From assembly GCF_003946915.1 (NCBI RefSeq), contig NZ_RPOC01000001.1, forward strand, positions 842,399 through 906,398: 64,000 bases of DNA, given 5' to 3'. This document shows, one piece after another, positions 36,647 to 44,806 of this stretch. Positions within the stretch are counted from its first letter, which is position 1. The number at the start of each line of letters is the position of its first letter. The position numbers and the translations under genes were made by a program. This DNA is from Flavobacterium ustbae (lineage in GTDB: Bacteria; Bacteroidota; Bacteroidia; Flavobacteriales; Flavobacteriaceae). A model generated the notes under the pieces. The model saw only the letters and a list, made by a program, of their open reading frames with translations, had not been told where the DNA came from and did not search any database.

Positions 36647-37324
36647 TTAGTCTTTAATTTTGAAACGAATATACGTAATTGCCTTATTAATTTCTAAATA
36701 TTGTTTTTCGTAAAAAGTCTGGATAGAAGTTACAACCTCAGGGCTTCCTTCGTTTTTGTAAACATTATGGTTAGCATAAAGAACTTCGTGGCCTTCTCCA
36801 TGAAGTAATCCAAGTGTATAGCCGTGCATGAATTCGCTATCGGTTTTAAGATTTACCACTCCGTCTTTTTTCAGGATTTTTTTGTACAATTGCAGGAACT
36901 CAGAATTGGTCATTCTGTGTTTGGTTCTCTTGTATTTGATTTGCGGATCTGGAAAAGTAATCCAGATTTCATCTACTTCGCCTTCAGCAAAAATATGATT
37001 GATCAATTCGATTTGTGTACGTACGAATGCCACATTATGAAGTCCGTCTTCTACAGCAGTTTTGGCACCTCTCCAGAAACGCGCTCCTTTAATATCAATT
37101 CCGATAAAATTTTTGTCTGGGTATTTCTCTGCTAATCCAACAGAATATTCTCCCTTTCCGCACCCCAATTCTAAAACTAATGGATTGTCATTTTTAAAGA
37201 AATCAGAATTCCATTTTCCTTTTAAAGGCATTAAATCGCCTACAACTTCTTCTCTGGTTGGCTGAAAAACGTTTTGAAATGTTTCGTTTTCTCTGAATCT
37301 TTTTAGTTTATTTTTACTTCCCAC
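36647..37324 (-). CDS. trmB: tRNA (guanine-N7-)-methyltransferase
   Basis: 225 aa from the GTG at 37324 (reads MGSKNKLKRF, the form I expect for this lineage). The frame could start at a TTG at 37345, but that codon sits inside a TAATTTTG -7 element (37343-37350). SAM-binding LELGCGKGEYSV, the family motif VDEIWITFPDPQ and a downstream TDSEF-type region identify TrmB, which makes m7G46 in tRNA. Probably co-transcribed with the LysE-type gene. Confidence 0.94.
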   Translation of the reverse strand: MGSKNKLKRFRENETFQNVFQPTREEVVGDLMPLKGKWNSDFFKNDNPLVLELGCGKGEYSVGLAEKYPDKNFIGIDIKGARFWRGAKTAVEDGLHNVAFVRTQIELINHIFAEGEVDEIWITFPDPQIKYKRTKHRMTNSEFLQLYKKILKKDGVVNLKTDSEFMHGYTLGLLHGEGHEVLYANHNVYKNEGSPEVVTSIQTFYEKQYLEINKAITYIRFKIKD

Positions 37325-37342
37325 TTTTACAAAAATTTTCCG

Positions 37343-37350
37343 CAAAATTA
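37343..37350 (-). promoter_or_regulatory. -7 element of trmB
   Basis: Minus strand TAATTTTG, about 18 nt before the GTG at 37324. It overlaps the alternative upstream TTG and so argues for the shorter protein. No TTG at -33. Confidence 0.45.
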
Positions 37351-37399
37351 AGGAATATAAACGAATGAAAATAGCGGAATTAGGTTTAAAAGTTCTTTC

Positions 37400-37788
37400 G
37401 CCACGAATTCACGAATTATTCTTGATTTTTGTTTTGCCACAGATTACACAGATTACAAGGATTTTAACTGTGTGTAGATTTTTCTGCCACGACCCGAGCG
37501 ATAGCGAATAGGCGAAGCAATTCACGAATTACTCTGATTTCTTTTTCGCCCCAGATTACACAGATTACACGGATTTTAACTGTGTGTAGATTTTTCTGCC
37601 ACGACCCGAGCGATAGCGAATAGGCGAAGCAATTCACGAATTATTCTTAGTTTATTTTTTGCCACAGATTACACAAATTAAATGGATTTTATTTTTAATC
37701 TGTGAGAATCTGTGCAATCCGTGGCTTAAAATTTTTCCGCCACGAATTCACGAATTTTATTTTTTATAATAATTCGTGAATTCGTGGC
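37400..37788. repeat. composite repeat with a 112-bp tandem duplication
   Basis: Outer arms GCCACGAATTCACGAATT at 37400 and 37747-37788. Between them a unit with CAGATTACACAGATTAC, GTGTGTAGATTTTTCTG and the CGAGCGATAGCGAATAGG element occurs twice in tandem (about 37436-37547 and 37548-37659). It fills the gap between trmB and the ammonium transporter; no gene. Confidence 0.85.
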
Positions 37789-37797
37789 GGGAAAAAA

Positions 37798-39180
37798 TTA
37801 TCCGTAATGTGGTTCTGTAATTGGCTGTGCTTTTGGATCAAGAGATTCATCGTGTTGCGATAAATCTAGTCCGATGTGTTCTGATTCTTCTGAAACTCTT
37901 AGTGGAATAATAAAGTTCGTTACTTTAAACAAGAAATAAGCTCCGAAGAAAGTAAAGATCGAAACCAAAACCAATGCCATCATATGGTGTCCGAAAACAT
38001 TCCATCCGCCGTGAAGTAAACTTGCGTTTTCGCCGTGAGCAAAAACAGCTGTTAAGATCATTCCCATAATTCCGCCGACACCGTGGCAGGCAAAAACGTC
38101 AAGCGTATCGTCGAATCTTTTAGAATATTTACAGTTTACAGCCGTATTAGAAACCAAAGCTGTGATGAAACCGAAGAACATACTTTCTGGCACAGAAACA
38201 AATCCTGCGGCAGGCGTAATAGCTACTAAACCGACAACCGCGCCAATACAAGCTCCAAGAGCCGAAACTTTTCTGCCGTTCATTCGGTCAAAGAAAATCC
38301 AAGTTAGCATGGCTGCAGCCGATGAAGTTGTAGTTGTAGCAAAAGCCATAGCTGCAGTTCCGTTGGCAGCAAGCGCAGATCCAGCGTTGAATCCGAACCA
38401 TCCAAACCAAAGCATTCCAGTTCCTAATAATACAAATGGAATATTGGTTGGAATATGCTGGCTGTTTTTTCTTTTTCCTAAAACAATAACTCCAGCTAGA
38501 GCTGCAAAACCAGAGCTCATGTGTACTACAGTTCCTCCGGCAAAATCTTTAACACCAAAATAGCTTCCTAAAACACCCGTTGGGTACCAAACGGCGTGAC
38601 ATAAAGGAGCGTAAATAAATATCGTAAATAAACTAATGAATACTAAATAAGAGATAAAACGAACGCGTTCTGCAAACGAACCTGTAATAATTGCCGGGCA
38701 GATAATGGCAAATTTCATTTGAAACAAAGCAAAAAGCATAAACGGAATCGTATTTGCCAGTTGTTTATGAGGCAGAACGCCTACATAATCCATAAAAGCA
38801 AAAGTGGTTGGGTTTCCGAAAAAGCTGTAAAAATGATCTCCAGAACCAAATCCGATAGGTTCTCCAAAAGCTAGACTAAACGCCACAACTACCCATAAAA
38901 GTGTTACTACACCCAAACAGATAAAACTTTGAAGCATAGTCGAAATAACATTTTTCTTTCCGACCATTCCGCCGTAAAAGAAAGACAATCCTGGTGTCAT
39001 AATCAAAACCAGACAGCTTGAAGTAAGCATCCAGGCAACATCAGCAGGAACAATATGATCTAAAGTTCCAAATTCTGATAAAACATAATCATTTTCTGTT
39101 ACTGTTGGCCAAAATGCACCGATCGTACAAACGACACTTATCATAATAAAGGAAATAATCCAGCGTTTTTCTGTTTTCAT
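37798..39180 (-). CDS. amtB: ammonium transporter
   Basis: 460 aa with 11-12 hydrophobic segments. Family signature DFAGGTVVHMSSGFAAL near residue 217, the pore histidines in APLCHAVWYP and DVFACHGVGGIMG, and FYGGMV near the first TM are all there. It conducts ammonia/ammonium through the inner membrane. The last ~40 residues form a hydrophilic tail. No GlnK/PII gene lies in this window. TAACTTTG at 39219-39226 (minus strand) could be its -7 element. Confidence 0.96.
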   Translation of the reverse strand: MKTEKRWIISFIMISVVCTIGAFWPTVTENDYVLSEFGTLDHIVPADVAWMLTSSCLVLIMTPGLSFFYGGMVGKKNVISTMLQSFICLGVVTLLWVVVAFSLAFGEPIGFGSGDHFYSFFGNPTTFAFMDYVGVLPHKQLANTIPFMLFALFQMKFAIICPAIITGSFAERVRFISYLVFISLFTIFIYAPLCHAVWYPTGVLGSYFGVKDFAGGTVVHMSSGFAALAGVIVLGKRKNSQHIPTNIPFVLLGTGMLWFGWFGFNAGSALAANGTAAMAFATTTTSSAAAMLTWIFFDRMNGRKVSALGACIGAVVGLVAITPAAGFVSVPESMFFGFITALVSNTAVNCKYSKRFDDTLDVFACHGVGGIMGMILTAVFAHGENASLLHGGWNVFGHHMMALVLVSIFTFFGAYFLFKVTNFIIPLRVSEESEHIGLDLSQHDESLDPKAQPITEPHYG

Positions 39181-39444
39181 TTTTAAAATACTTTGTTGAA
39201 CCCTATTTTTTTTGGGGTCAAAGTTAGAAAAAAATAAATATTCCTGTTTTAAAGGCTATTAAAATAGAGGTGTGGCTTTTATTTTGATTGATTTTGTAAA
39301 ATACGGCTTCTTTTTTTGACAGTATCTTATTCTGAAGTTATAAAAGAGCATTGTTTTTGCCGAATTAATTAAAAATTAGAGCAGTAACAATGCTTTTAAA
39401 GTGCTCAAAAAGTTATGTTTATAATAAGAAATATTGAAAATGTT

Positions 39445-39933
39445 TTATTTTTTCTGAAGTTTTGCAATCAAAGCGTCTTCAATTGGCGCTTTTATCTTGG
39501 TTACAGCGTCGACTTCGTCATTCGGAACTGTCATTGATAAAACATAATGCTGAATTTTCCATTCGTTACCCACTTTAACCAAAACTCCAGAACCACGGCA
39601 GATTTTCATTTGAGTGTCTAGCAATTCGTCAAACCAAGCAATTTTTCCGCTTTTATCAAAAAAGATATGACGTTCTAAGGCTTTAAAGTTCCAAGTAGTT
39701 CCTTTCTCAAAAAAGGGTTTTGCCCAAACAGCAAATTCTTTTTTCGTCCAATTTTCGGTAGCATCGGTACCAATATAAATCGCATCTGAATTTAATACGC
39801 TGAAATAAGCATCAAATTTTACCTCAGCAGCTGCTTTATGCCAAGCGTCTAAGGTCTGATTGATTTTGATTTTGTCTGTTTGGGCATTCGCGAAAGCGCT
39901 AATAAATAGAAGGATTAAAGCAATTTTTTTCAT
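39445..39933 (-). CDS. secreted NTF2/SnoaL-like protein
   Basis: 162 aa with a signal peptide (ALILLFISAFANAQ, cleavage near residue 17). The mature part is a cone-shaped NTF2 fold by pattern: an opening helix with LDAWHKAAAEVKFDAYFSVL, then YIGTDATENWTKKEF and strands ending GNEWKIQHYVLSM. It matches the SnoaL_3/DUF4440-type group, often of unknown function. No catalytic residues can be assigned. Confidence 0.78.
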   Translation of the reverse strand: MKKIALILLFISAFANAQTDKIKINQTLDAWHKAAAEVKFDAYFSVLNSDAIYIGTDATENWTKKEFAVWAKPFFEKGTTWNFKALERHIFFDKSGKIAWFDELLDTQMKICRGSGVLVKVGNEWKIQHYVLSMTVPNDEVDAVTKIKAPIEDALIAKLQKK

Positions 39934-39971
39934 GATATATAAATTTAAAGTTTAAAGATATTATTTTTTTA

Positions 39972-40298
39972 AACCATATAAGCTATTTAAGAAATCAAGG
40001 AATACGTAATTATTGCCACAAAGACACGAGGGCGCAAAGTTTTATTTTAAGATTCTTAACGACTTTGGCCTTTGTGGCATTTCTAAGTAAAGCTTAAATT
40101 GAATGTTGTCTGGTTGCTATTAATATATTTTATTTATTTTTTCCCGCAGATTTAGCAGATTGGGCAGATTTTTTATATCTATTTAAGCAAAAAAATCCCC
40201 TTAATCTGCTAACTCTGCGGGAAAAAAGTTTTACGTTTTTCAACATTTAAAATTCATTAACAAATAACTTTAAATGAACTTACATTACTTATATGGTT
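39972..40298. repeat. bracket repeat enclosing CACAAAGAC and CCCGCAGATT hairpins
   Basis: Left arm AACCATATAAGCTATTTAAG at 39972-39991, right arm at 40273-40298. Inside: a GCCACAAAG ... CTTTGTGGC pair (40015-40078) and a TTCCCGCAGATTTAGCAGATT ... AATCTGC...GCGGGAA pair (40141-40226). It fills the 411-nt divergent spacer; no gene. TATATTTG at 40315-40322 beyond the right arm may be the -7 element of the lipoprotein gene. Confidence 0.8.
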
Positions 40299-40344
40299 AA
40301 ATTCAAAAAACAAGTATATTTGAGAGATTTTAAATAATACCACA

Positions 40345-41004
40345 ATGAACGCAAAAATACTTCTAAGCGCGCTAGCTGTTACTTCTGTACTTTTTATTTC
40401 CTGCAAAAAAGAATTGGAACCGCAGAAAAGTACAGCAACATCTGAATTAGTAAGGTTAGGACTTGCAAAAGATACAACTAAAGCTGCTGCGCCAGTGGTG
40501 CAAAATCCTGCAGCGAACCCAAATACAGTTTTAAGCGATACCAAAGGAATTAATCCTGCACACGGACAGCCAGGCCACCGTTGCGATATTGCGGTTGGAG
40601 CGCCTTTAAATTCCGCACCGCCGCAGCAAGGTCAGGCTGCGACACAAACAGGGCAAACAGTAAAGGTAGGTCAGCCTCAAGTAGTGACAACTACAACAGT
40701 TCCTGCTAAAACGCCAAAAGGAATGAATCCGCCACACGGCCAGCCCGGGCATAGATGTGATATTCCGGTTGGAGCGCCATTAAATTCGCCTCCAGCAAAA
40801 ACAACAGCCACCACAACAACGAATACAGCGCAAAGCGGAACAGTGACACAAAACTTTTCTGTAACGCCGCCAGCATCAAATCCAGTTCCGGCTTTATTGA
40901 GTACGGAAGGCACAGAAGCGACAGTAGCAGACGGAATGAATCCGCCACACGGAAAACCAGGTCACCGTTGCGATATTGCAGTTGGAGCTCCATTGCCAAA
41001 ATAA
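40345..41004 (+). CDS. lipoprotein with three HG-x-PGHRCDI repeats
   Basis: 219 aa. Lipobox FISC puts the lipidated cysteine at C20. The mature chain is low-complexity (Ala, Thr, Pro, Gln rich) and carries three copies of a ~23-residue motif at about 68-90, 126-148 and 197-219. The shared core is NP-x-HG-x-PGHRCDI-x-VGAPL, each with two His, one Cys and one Asp. The third copy forms the C-terminus. I recognise the motif as recurring in Bacteroidota proteins but know no function. Redox or metal binding is a guess from the invariant His and Cys. Confidence 0.85.
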   Translation: MNAKILLSALAVTSVLFISCKKELEPQKSTATSELVRLGLAKDTTKAAAPVVQNPAANPNTVLSDTKGINPAHGQPGHRCDIAVGAPLNSAPPQQGQAATQTGQTVKVGQPQVVTTTTVPAKTPKGMNPPHGQPGHRCDIPVGAPLNSPPAKTTATTTTNTAQSGTVTQNFSVTPPASNPVPALLSTEGTEATVADGMNPPHGKPGHRCDIAVGAPLPK

Positions 41005-41010
41005 AAATTG

Positions 41011-41245
41011 AACCATATAAGTGATATAAGAAAATTTAAAGTTTTTTTATTTTTACTGTAAATAAACAAAGCCTCAAAGTTTATACTTTGAGGCTTTGAA
41101 TTTTTAGAAAATTTAAGTTTTTATCATTTATTTAATAAAAGCACGAAGCCGCAAAGTATATATAAACTTTGCGGCTTCGCGTCTTTGCGAGATTATTTTT
41201 TTTTTAGTAATAAACTAAAAATGAACTTATATCACTTATATGGTT
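41011..41245. repeat. bracket repeat enclosing two strong hairpins
   Basis: Left arm AACCATATAAGTGATATAAG at 41011-41030, right arm CTTATATCACTTATATGGTT-type at 41219-41245. It lies between the convergent lipoprotein and hpf genes, and the two hairpins inside may terminate both. Confidence 0.8.
41068..41097 (+). terminator. hairpin after the HRCDI-repeat lipoprotein
   Basis: AAAGCCTCAAAGT (41068-41080), TTAT loop, ACTTTGAGGCTTT (41085-41097). A second hairpin, CGAAGCCGCAAAGT / ACTTTGCGGCTTCG, is at 41144-41179. Confidence 0.7.
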
Positions 41246-41251
41246 TAAAAA

Positions 41252-41566
41252 TTAATGTTCTTTTATTTTTTCGAAAGTGCTAGTCAACGATTTTTTGACT
41301 TTAGCCAATGCGCCACTGAAAGCTTTTTCAAGCGATTCGGCGTGTTCTGTAACAGTTATAGGCTGTAATTTTACAGGACGGACTTCAATCACACATTTTT
41401 TGTCATGCAAGCTGAATTTTTCTCCGTTTTCATCACCAAAATGAATCTCTACACGGGTAATTTTATCTTGAAAACGATCTAAACTTTTTTCAACTTCTGC
41501 AGAAAAATAACTTTCTAATCTTGCACTTCCTTCAATGTTTTTGTCGGTATTGATTTGTACTTTCAT
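41252..41566 (-). CDS. hpf: ribosome hibernation-promoting factor / RaiA family
   Basis: 104 aa, the short (single-domain) type. The beta-alpha-beta-beta-beta-alpha layout of the S30AE fold fits, and the C-terminal Lys-rich helix (AKVKKSLTSTFEKIKEH) is typical. It binds the 30S decoding region and helps inactivate ribosomes when growth stops. Single gene with a good promoter and no C-terminal dimerisation domain, so it may make 100S dimers as short HPF does in other bacteria. Confidence 0.9.
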   Translation of the reverse strand: MKVQINTDKNIEGSARLESYFSAEVEKSLDRFQDKITRVEIHFGDENGEKFSLHDKKCVIEVRPVKLQPITVTEHAESLEKAFSGALAKVKKSLTSTFEKIKEH

Positions 41567-41594
41567 AACGCATAATTTTTTAATGATTCATACT

Positions 41595-41625
41595 CAAACT
41601 TATCGATTTTAAGGATAAAAGACAA
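41595..41625 (-). promoter_or_regulatory. promoter of hpf
   Basis: Minus strand TTG (41623-41625), 20-nt spacer, TAAGTTTG (41595-41602). Predicted start about 22 nt before the hpf ATG. Confidence 0.65.
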
Positions 41626-41769
41626 GCGAGTTAAGGAAAGATTATGAAAATTTTAATGAATTAATTTCCAGTTTTGTAATTTGGTTCTGAGAGGTTTGTT
41701 TTGTAGAAAACTCTGCAAAAGAATTGTTATTGAATAGGATTTTTCAACAATTCAATCGATTCGAAAAGT

Positions 41770-41904
41770 ATGGCGAAAACCCTTAGACAAGTAAATTATA
41801 TTCTTGCCTTAAACGTAATGCGCGAAAACGAATTTCTTCAACAAGAAAATATCAATCTGGATGAAAGTTTTTACTGGCTGAATAAATTGGTGTTTTCTGG
41901 GTAA
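41770..41904 (+). pseudogene. 44-codon open frame, possible truncated gene at the restriction-cassette edge
   Basis: ATG at 41770 to TAA at 41904. The translation begins MAKTLRQVNYILAL and reads like real coding sequence (balanced composition, acidic/hydrophobic helices). Its last ten or so codons overlap the end of the convergent 91-aa gene of the restriction-modification cassette. It may be the head of a gene whose remainder was replaced when the cassette arrived, or a small intact gene. I do not recognise a family. Confidence 0.35.
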
Positions 41905-42146
41905 ACGGTATTGAAATAATTTTCAAAAGCTTTACATAATAATTCTTTATGTACTTCAAATAATTCTTTTCTAACATCCCAATCTTTAATGTACTCATCA
42001 TCTTCACTACAAACTTCTTCTCCTTCAAGTTTCCTAGTTAAAATATCACTTAATAAAACATTATCACAACTTGAATAATTTGGATAATATTCTTCAATAA
42101 ATAACCAATAGTTAAACAGATTTTCTTTCTTTTCTAGATATTCCAT
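41871..42146 (-). CDS. small acidic protein in the restriction-modification cassette
   Basis: 91 aa, unrecognised. Strongly acidic by my count (21 Asp/Glu against 9 Lys/Arg), rich in Tyr/Phe/Leu, with no helix-turn-helix, so it is not a standard controller protein. It sits 18 nt downstream of the endonuclease gene on the same strand, which suggests co-transcription. A DNA-mimic or endonuclease-modulating role is conceivable, but nothing in the sequence proves it. Confidence 0.6.
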   Translation of the reverse strand: MEYLEKKENLFNYWLFIEEYYPNYSSCDNVLLSDILTRKLEGEEVCSEDDEYIKDWDVRKELFEVHKELLCKAFENYFNTVYPENTNLFSQ

Positions 42147-42164
42147 TTTTAAGATTATTGTGTT

Positions 42165-43478
42165 TTACTGTATAAAGTTATCTTCATCAATTGGAACAGG
42201 TTCATCTTTCATGAATAATTCAAAAGAGCCAATAGGAGCGAAGTCAATATTAATCAAATTATAATCATCTTTTTTACGCCATAAGCGAACAGAATCTGTT
42301 CCTTTCTTTTCTAGCCACTCACGAGTAACAGGTTCTCTTTCTTTGAGTCCTAAAACATCTACAAGTAACCATTGACCTAATGCAGATTGTCCAAATCTTT
42401 TACCATTTTCATCTCTTATAGTGTTGCTTCCAGACTGTAAACCTTTCATATTATCTTGAGTAACTAAAGCAGGAATTGTTTTTCCATTTGGAAGCTTTAA
42501 TGAGAAGCGTACTTCAGGTTTTTCATCAGCAGGACCTTTATAATCTTCTTTAATTTTTTCAAACTCAAATATGTTAGATGTAAAAAAATCAGGGTGTTTT
42601 TTATGAAATTCTCTAGGAATAGGAACGTAAATTTCATTTAAAGGTCTTAGAGTATTACTTCCTTTATTTTTAGATGCAGCATTCCATGCATTTAATCCAG
42701 ATTTTTCTTCTACTTCTTTTGATTGGTAGGAATACAATGGTAAGTAAGCTTCAATAATATCAGGTTCTGCAACTTTTGTCGTTTCAATAAGATTGAAGTA
42801 TGCTTGTAGTAAAAATGAAAATGGATCTTCAATAATTTTTACATCAAATTTATTGAGTGTTAAAGTATTGTATTTGCTAGAATCAAATTTTTGCCATATT
42901 TGCGAATCACCAAATGTATACCTATAGTCTTTATTTCCATCAGACCAAGATAAAGCAGATGATGTTGAATTAAAATTTGTAAGTTTATTTAAATCAATGA
43001 GCGGATAAGCACATTCATTTATAGTGAATATACCTTGATCGCGAGTTATATAATGATAAATGTTTTTATCTTCTGATAATCCTAATCGTTCATAATCGCT
43101 TTTCATTCTCTGATTTTTAATCTCAGAAATTTTGTATGCTAACGAATGTAGATCGCTACGATACTCATTAATTTCGTTTTGGTAGCGCTTAAGTTGCATA
43201 ACTTTTTGAAAGGATGGTTTACTTCCCATCCAAGTCTTCAACCCAATTCCAATTCGATCATCACCAAATATAGAAAGTACATCATGTGGAGTATTACCAA
43301 TATCAACATTTTGACTATTGAAAATTTTTGTAAAAACAGTTTCTTGAAATTTAGAATCAAGATATGGAATTAAATCTCCTTGTTTTTGACGAAAAAGGTT
43401 TGATAATGCTCCATAAACTTGCAAAAACTTTATGTATTCTTTTCTTTGATCACTAGAAAACTGTTCCCAAACACTCAT
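42165..43478 (-). CDS. probable type II restriction endonuclease with B3-like C-terminal domain
   Basis: 437 aa. It starts inside the stop of the cytosine methyltransferase gene (4-nt ATGA overlap), the usual place for the cognate nuclease. The C-terminal third (IYVPIPREFHKKHPDFF, then FSLKLPNGKTIPALVTQD, ALGQWLLVDVLGL and DSVRLWRK) resembles the B3-type DNA-binding domain of the NgoFVII/BfiI group. The N-terminal part (DRIGIGLKTWMG, about 75-86) may hold the nuclease core, but I cannot name its fold. Recognition site unknown. Confidence 0.8.
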   Translation of the reverse strand: MSVWEQFSSDQRKEYIKFLQVYGALSNLFRQKQGDLIPYLDSKFQETVFTKIFNSQNVDIGNTPHDVLSIFGDDRIGIGLKTWMGSKPSFQKVMQLKRYQNEINEYRSDLHSLAYKISEIKNQRMKSDYERLGLSEDKNIYHYITRDQGIFTINECAYPLIDLNKLTNFNSTSSALSWSDGNKDYRYTFGDSQIWQKFDSSKYNTLTLNKFDVKIIEDPFSFLLQAYFNLIETTKVAEPDIIEAYLPLYSYQSKEVEEKSGLNAWNAASKNKGSNTLRPLNEIYVPIPREFHKKHPDFFTSNIFEFEKIKEDYKGPADEKPEVRFSLKLPNGKTIPALVTQDNMKGLQSGSNTIRDENGKRFGQSALGQWLLVDVLGLKEREPVTREWLEKKGTDSVRLWRKKDDYNLINIDFAPIGSFELFMKDEPVPIDEDNFIQ

Positions 43479-44710
43479 GGCTGTAAGACATTTAAAATTT
43501 CTTGACTAATCCTTTCGATTAACGGTGTTGTTACGGAATTTCCAGCCTGCATATATAATTTACTGTTAGCAATATTAGGCAAAATATATCTATCCATTGG
43601 ATATCCTTGAAAAGCAAAACATTCTTTTGGAGTTAATTTCCTAATGCCATAGTCATCAAGAATTAAAGGAACATTGTGTCCTCCTGTTCCCATGTTAGCA
43701 GTTAGAGTTGGACAAACTTGACTTTTGTTTTCTCTAACATAAACTCTTCTCCATTGATATATGGTATCTTTTGAAGTTATTGTTTTTTCCAGCTCAGGAT
43801 AATACTGATGATCTTTTTTATAATATAAATTATCCGCCTGTTTTCCTTTTTCTAAAACATCATGAATTGTTCTAGTTAAAGGTATTGGTTCTGGAAATTT
43901 AAAATCTCCATGATTTGGTACTTGTTCTTTGTCAAACGCTACAATAAAGATACGTTCTCTATTTTGAGGAACATTTGCATGTGTAGAAGAATTTAAAATT
44001 TTAGTATATGCTTTGTAGCCAAGTTTTTCTTCCAATATTTCTAAAATTACTTTAAACGTGTTTCCTTTATCGTGAGAAACTAGATTTTTTACATTTTCAA
44101 GAAAAACTACTTTAGGTCTTTTAGTTTCAATAATCTTTTCTAAATCAAAAAATAAAGTTCCTCTGGTGTCGTGAAAACCTTTTCGATATCCTGCTATTGA
44201 AAAGGCTTGACATGGAAATCCAGCGCACAAAACTTGGAAATCTTCGGGGATATAATTTTTTGTGCTTTTTTGAGTAATGTCTCCAAATGGAATCTGACCA
44301 AAATTTTCACGATATGTTTTTTGCGAATCGATATTCCATTCACTAGTGTAAACACATTTACCACCTAAATTTTGCAATGCAATTCTAAATCCTCCAATTC
44401 CAGCAAATAGGTCAATAAATTTAAAAGTATAGTTTTCGGGAGTAGGAAATGGAACATCTTCCACTTCAAAAAGTAATTGTTGTAATGCAGAATCAGAAAC
44501 CATATTTAGTTTCTCTTCTTCATTCTTATATTCAACAATTTGTTTGATGTATTCAGCAGCTTCTTCTTCAAAATGATCCTTAACGCCATTATGATAATTG
44601 TGCAGATAATGTGTAACAACGGCTTTTCTATTATCGTCTTCTTCTACAAAGCGATTTTTAAATTTTTTATTATCAAATTCGTCAATGTTGATCTTTTCTT
44701 CTCCCGTCAT
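43475..44710 (-). CDS. DNA (cytosine-5-)-methyltransferase
   Basis: 411 aa with all principal m5C motifs: I (FIDLFAGIGGF, 98-108), IV with the catalytic C167 in GFPCQAFSIAG, VI (ENV at 205-207), VIII (QNRERIF, about 249-255), and IX/X at the C-terminus (LTPKECFAFQGYP, QAGNSV). A short target-recognition region separates VIII and IX. An ~85-residue N-terminal extension precedes motif I. It protects host DNA from the overlapping endonuclease. First gene of the cassette; the target sequence cannot be read from the protein. Confidence 0.95.
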   Translation of the reverse strand: MTGEEKINIDEFDNKKFKNRFVEEDDNRKAVVTHYLHNYHNGVKDHFEEEAAEYIKQIVEYKNEEEKLNMVSDSALQQLLFEVEDVPFPTPENYTFKFIDLFAGIGGFRIALQNLGGKCVYTSEWNIDSQKTYRENFGQIPFGDITQKSTKNYIPEDFQVLCAGFPCQAFSIAGYRKGFHDTRGTLFFDLEKIIETKRPKVVFLENVKNLVSHDKGNTFKVILEILEEKLGYKAYTKILNSSTHANVPQNRERIFIVAFDKEQVPNHGDFKFPEPIPLTRTIHDVLEKGKQADNLYYKKDHQYYPELEKTITSKDTIYQWRRVYVRENKSQVCPTLTANMGTGGHNVPLILDDYGIRKLTPKECFAFQGYPMDRYILPNIANSKLYMQAGNSVTTPLIERISQEILNVLQP

Positions 44711-44806
44711 TTTGCGCTAAAATTAGTGGTGCAATTTATGAATAATAATCCAAAATTAGGAATTATATTTTCCACAAACTGGATTTGATAAAAGGTAATT
44801 TTCTAT

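Noticed and set aside
37436..37659. Possible CRISPR array
   Set aside because: Only two 112-bp units, with no spacer alternation and no cas genes in the window.
40677..40999. Minus-strand frames opposite the HRCDI-repeat lipoprotein
   Set aside because: They exist only because the repeated codons keep the opposite frames open; the plus frame has signal peptide, lipobox and conserved motif.
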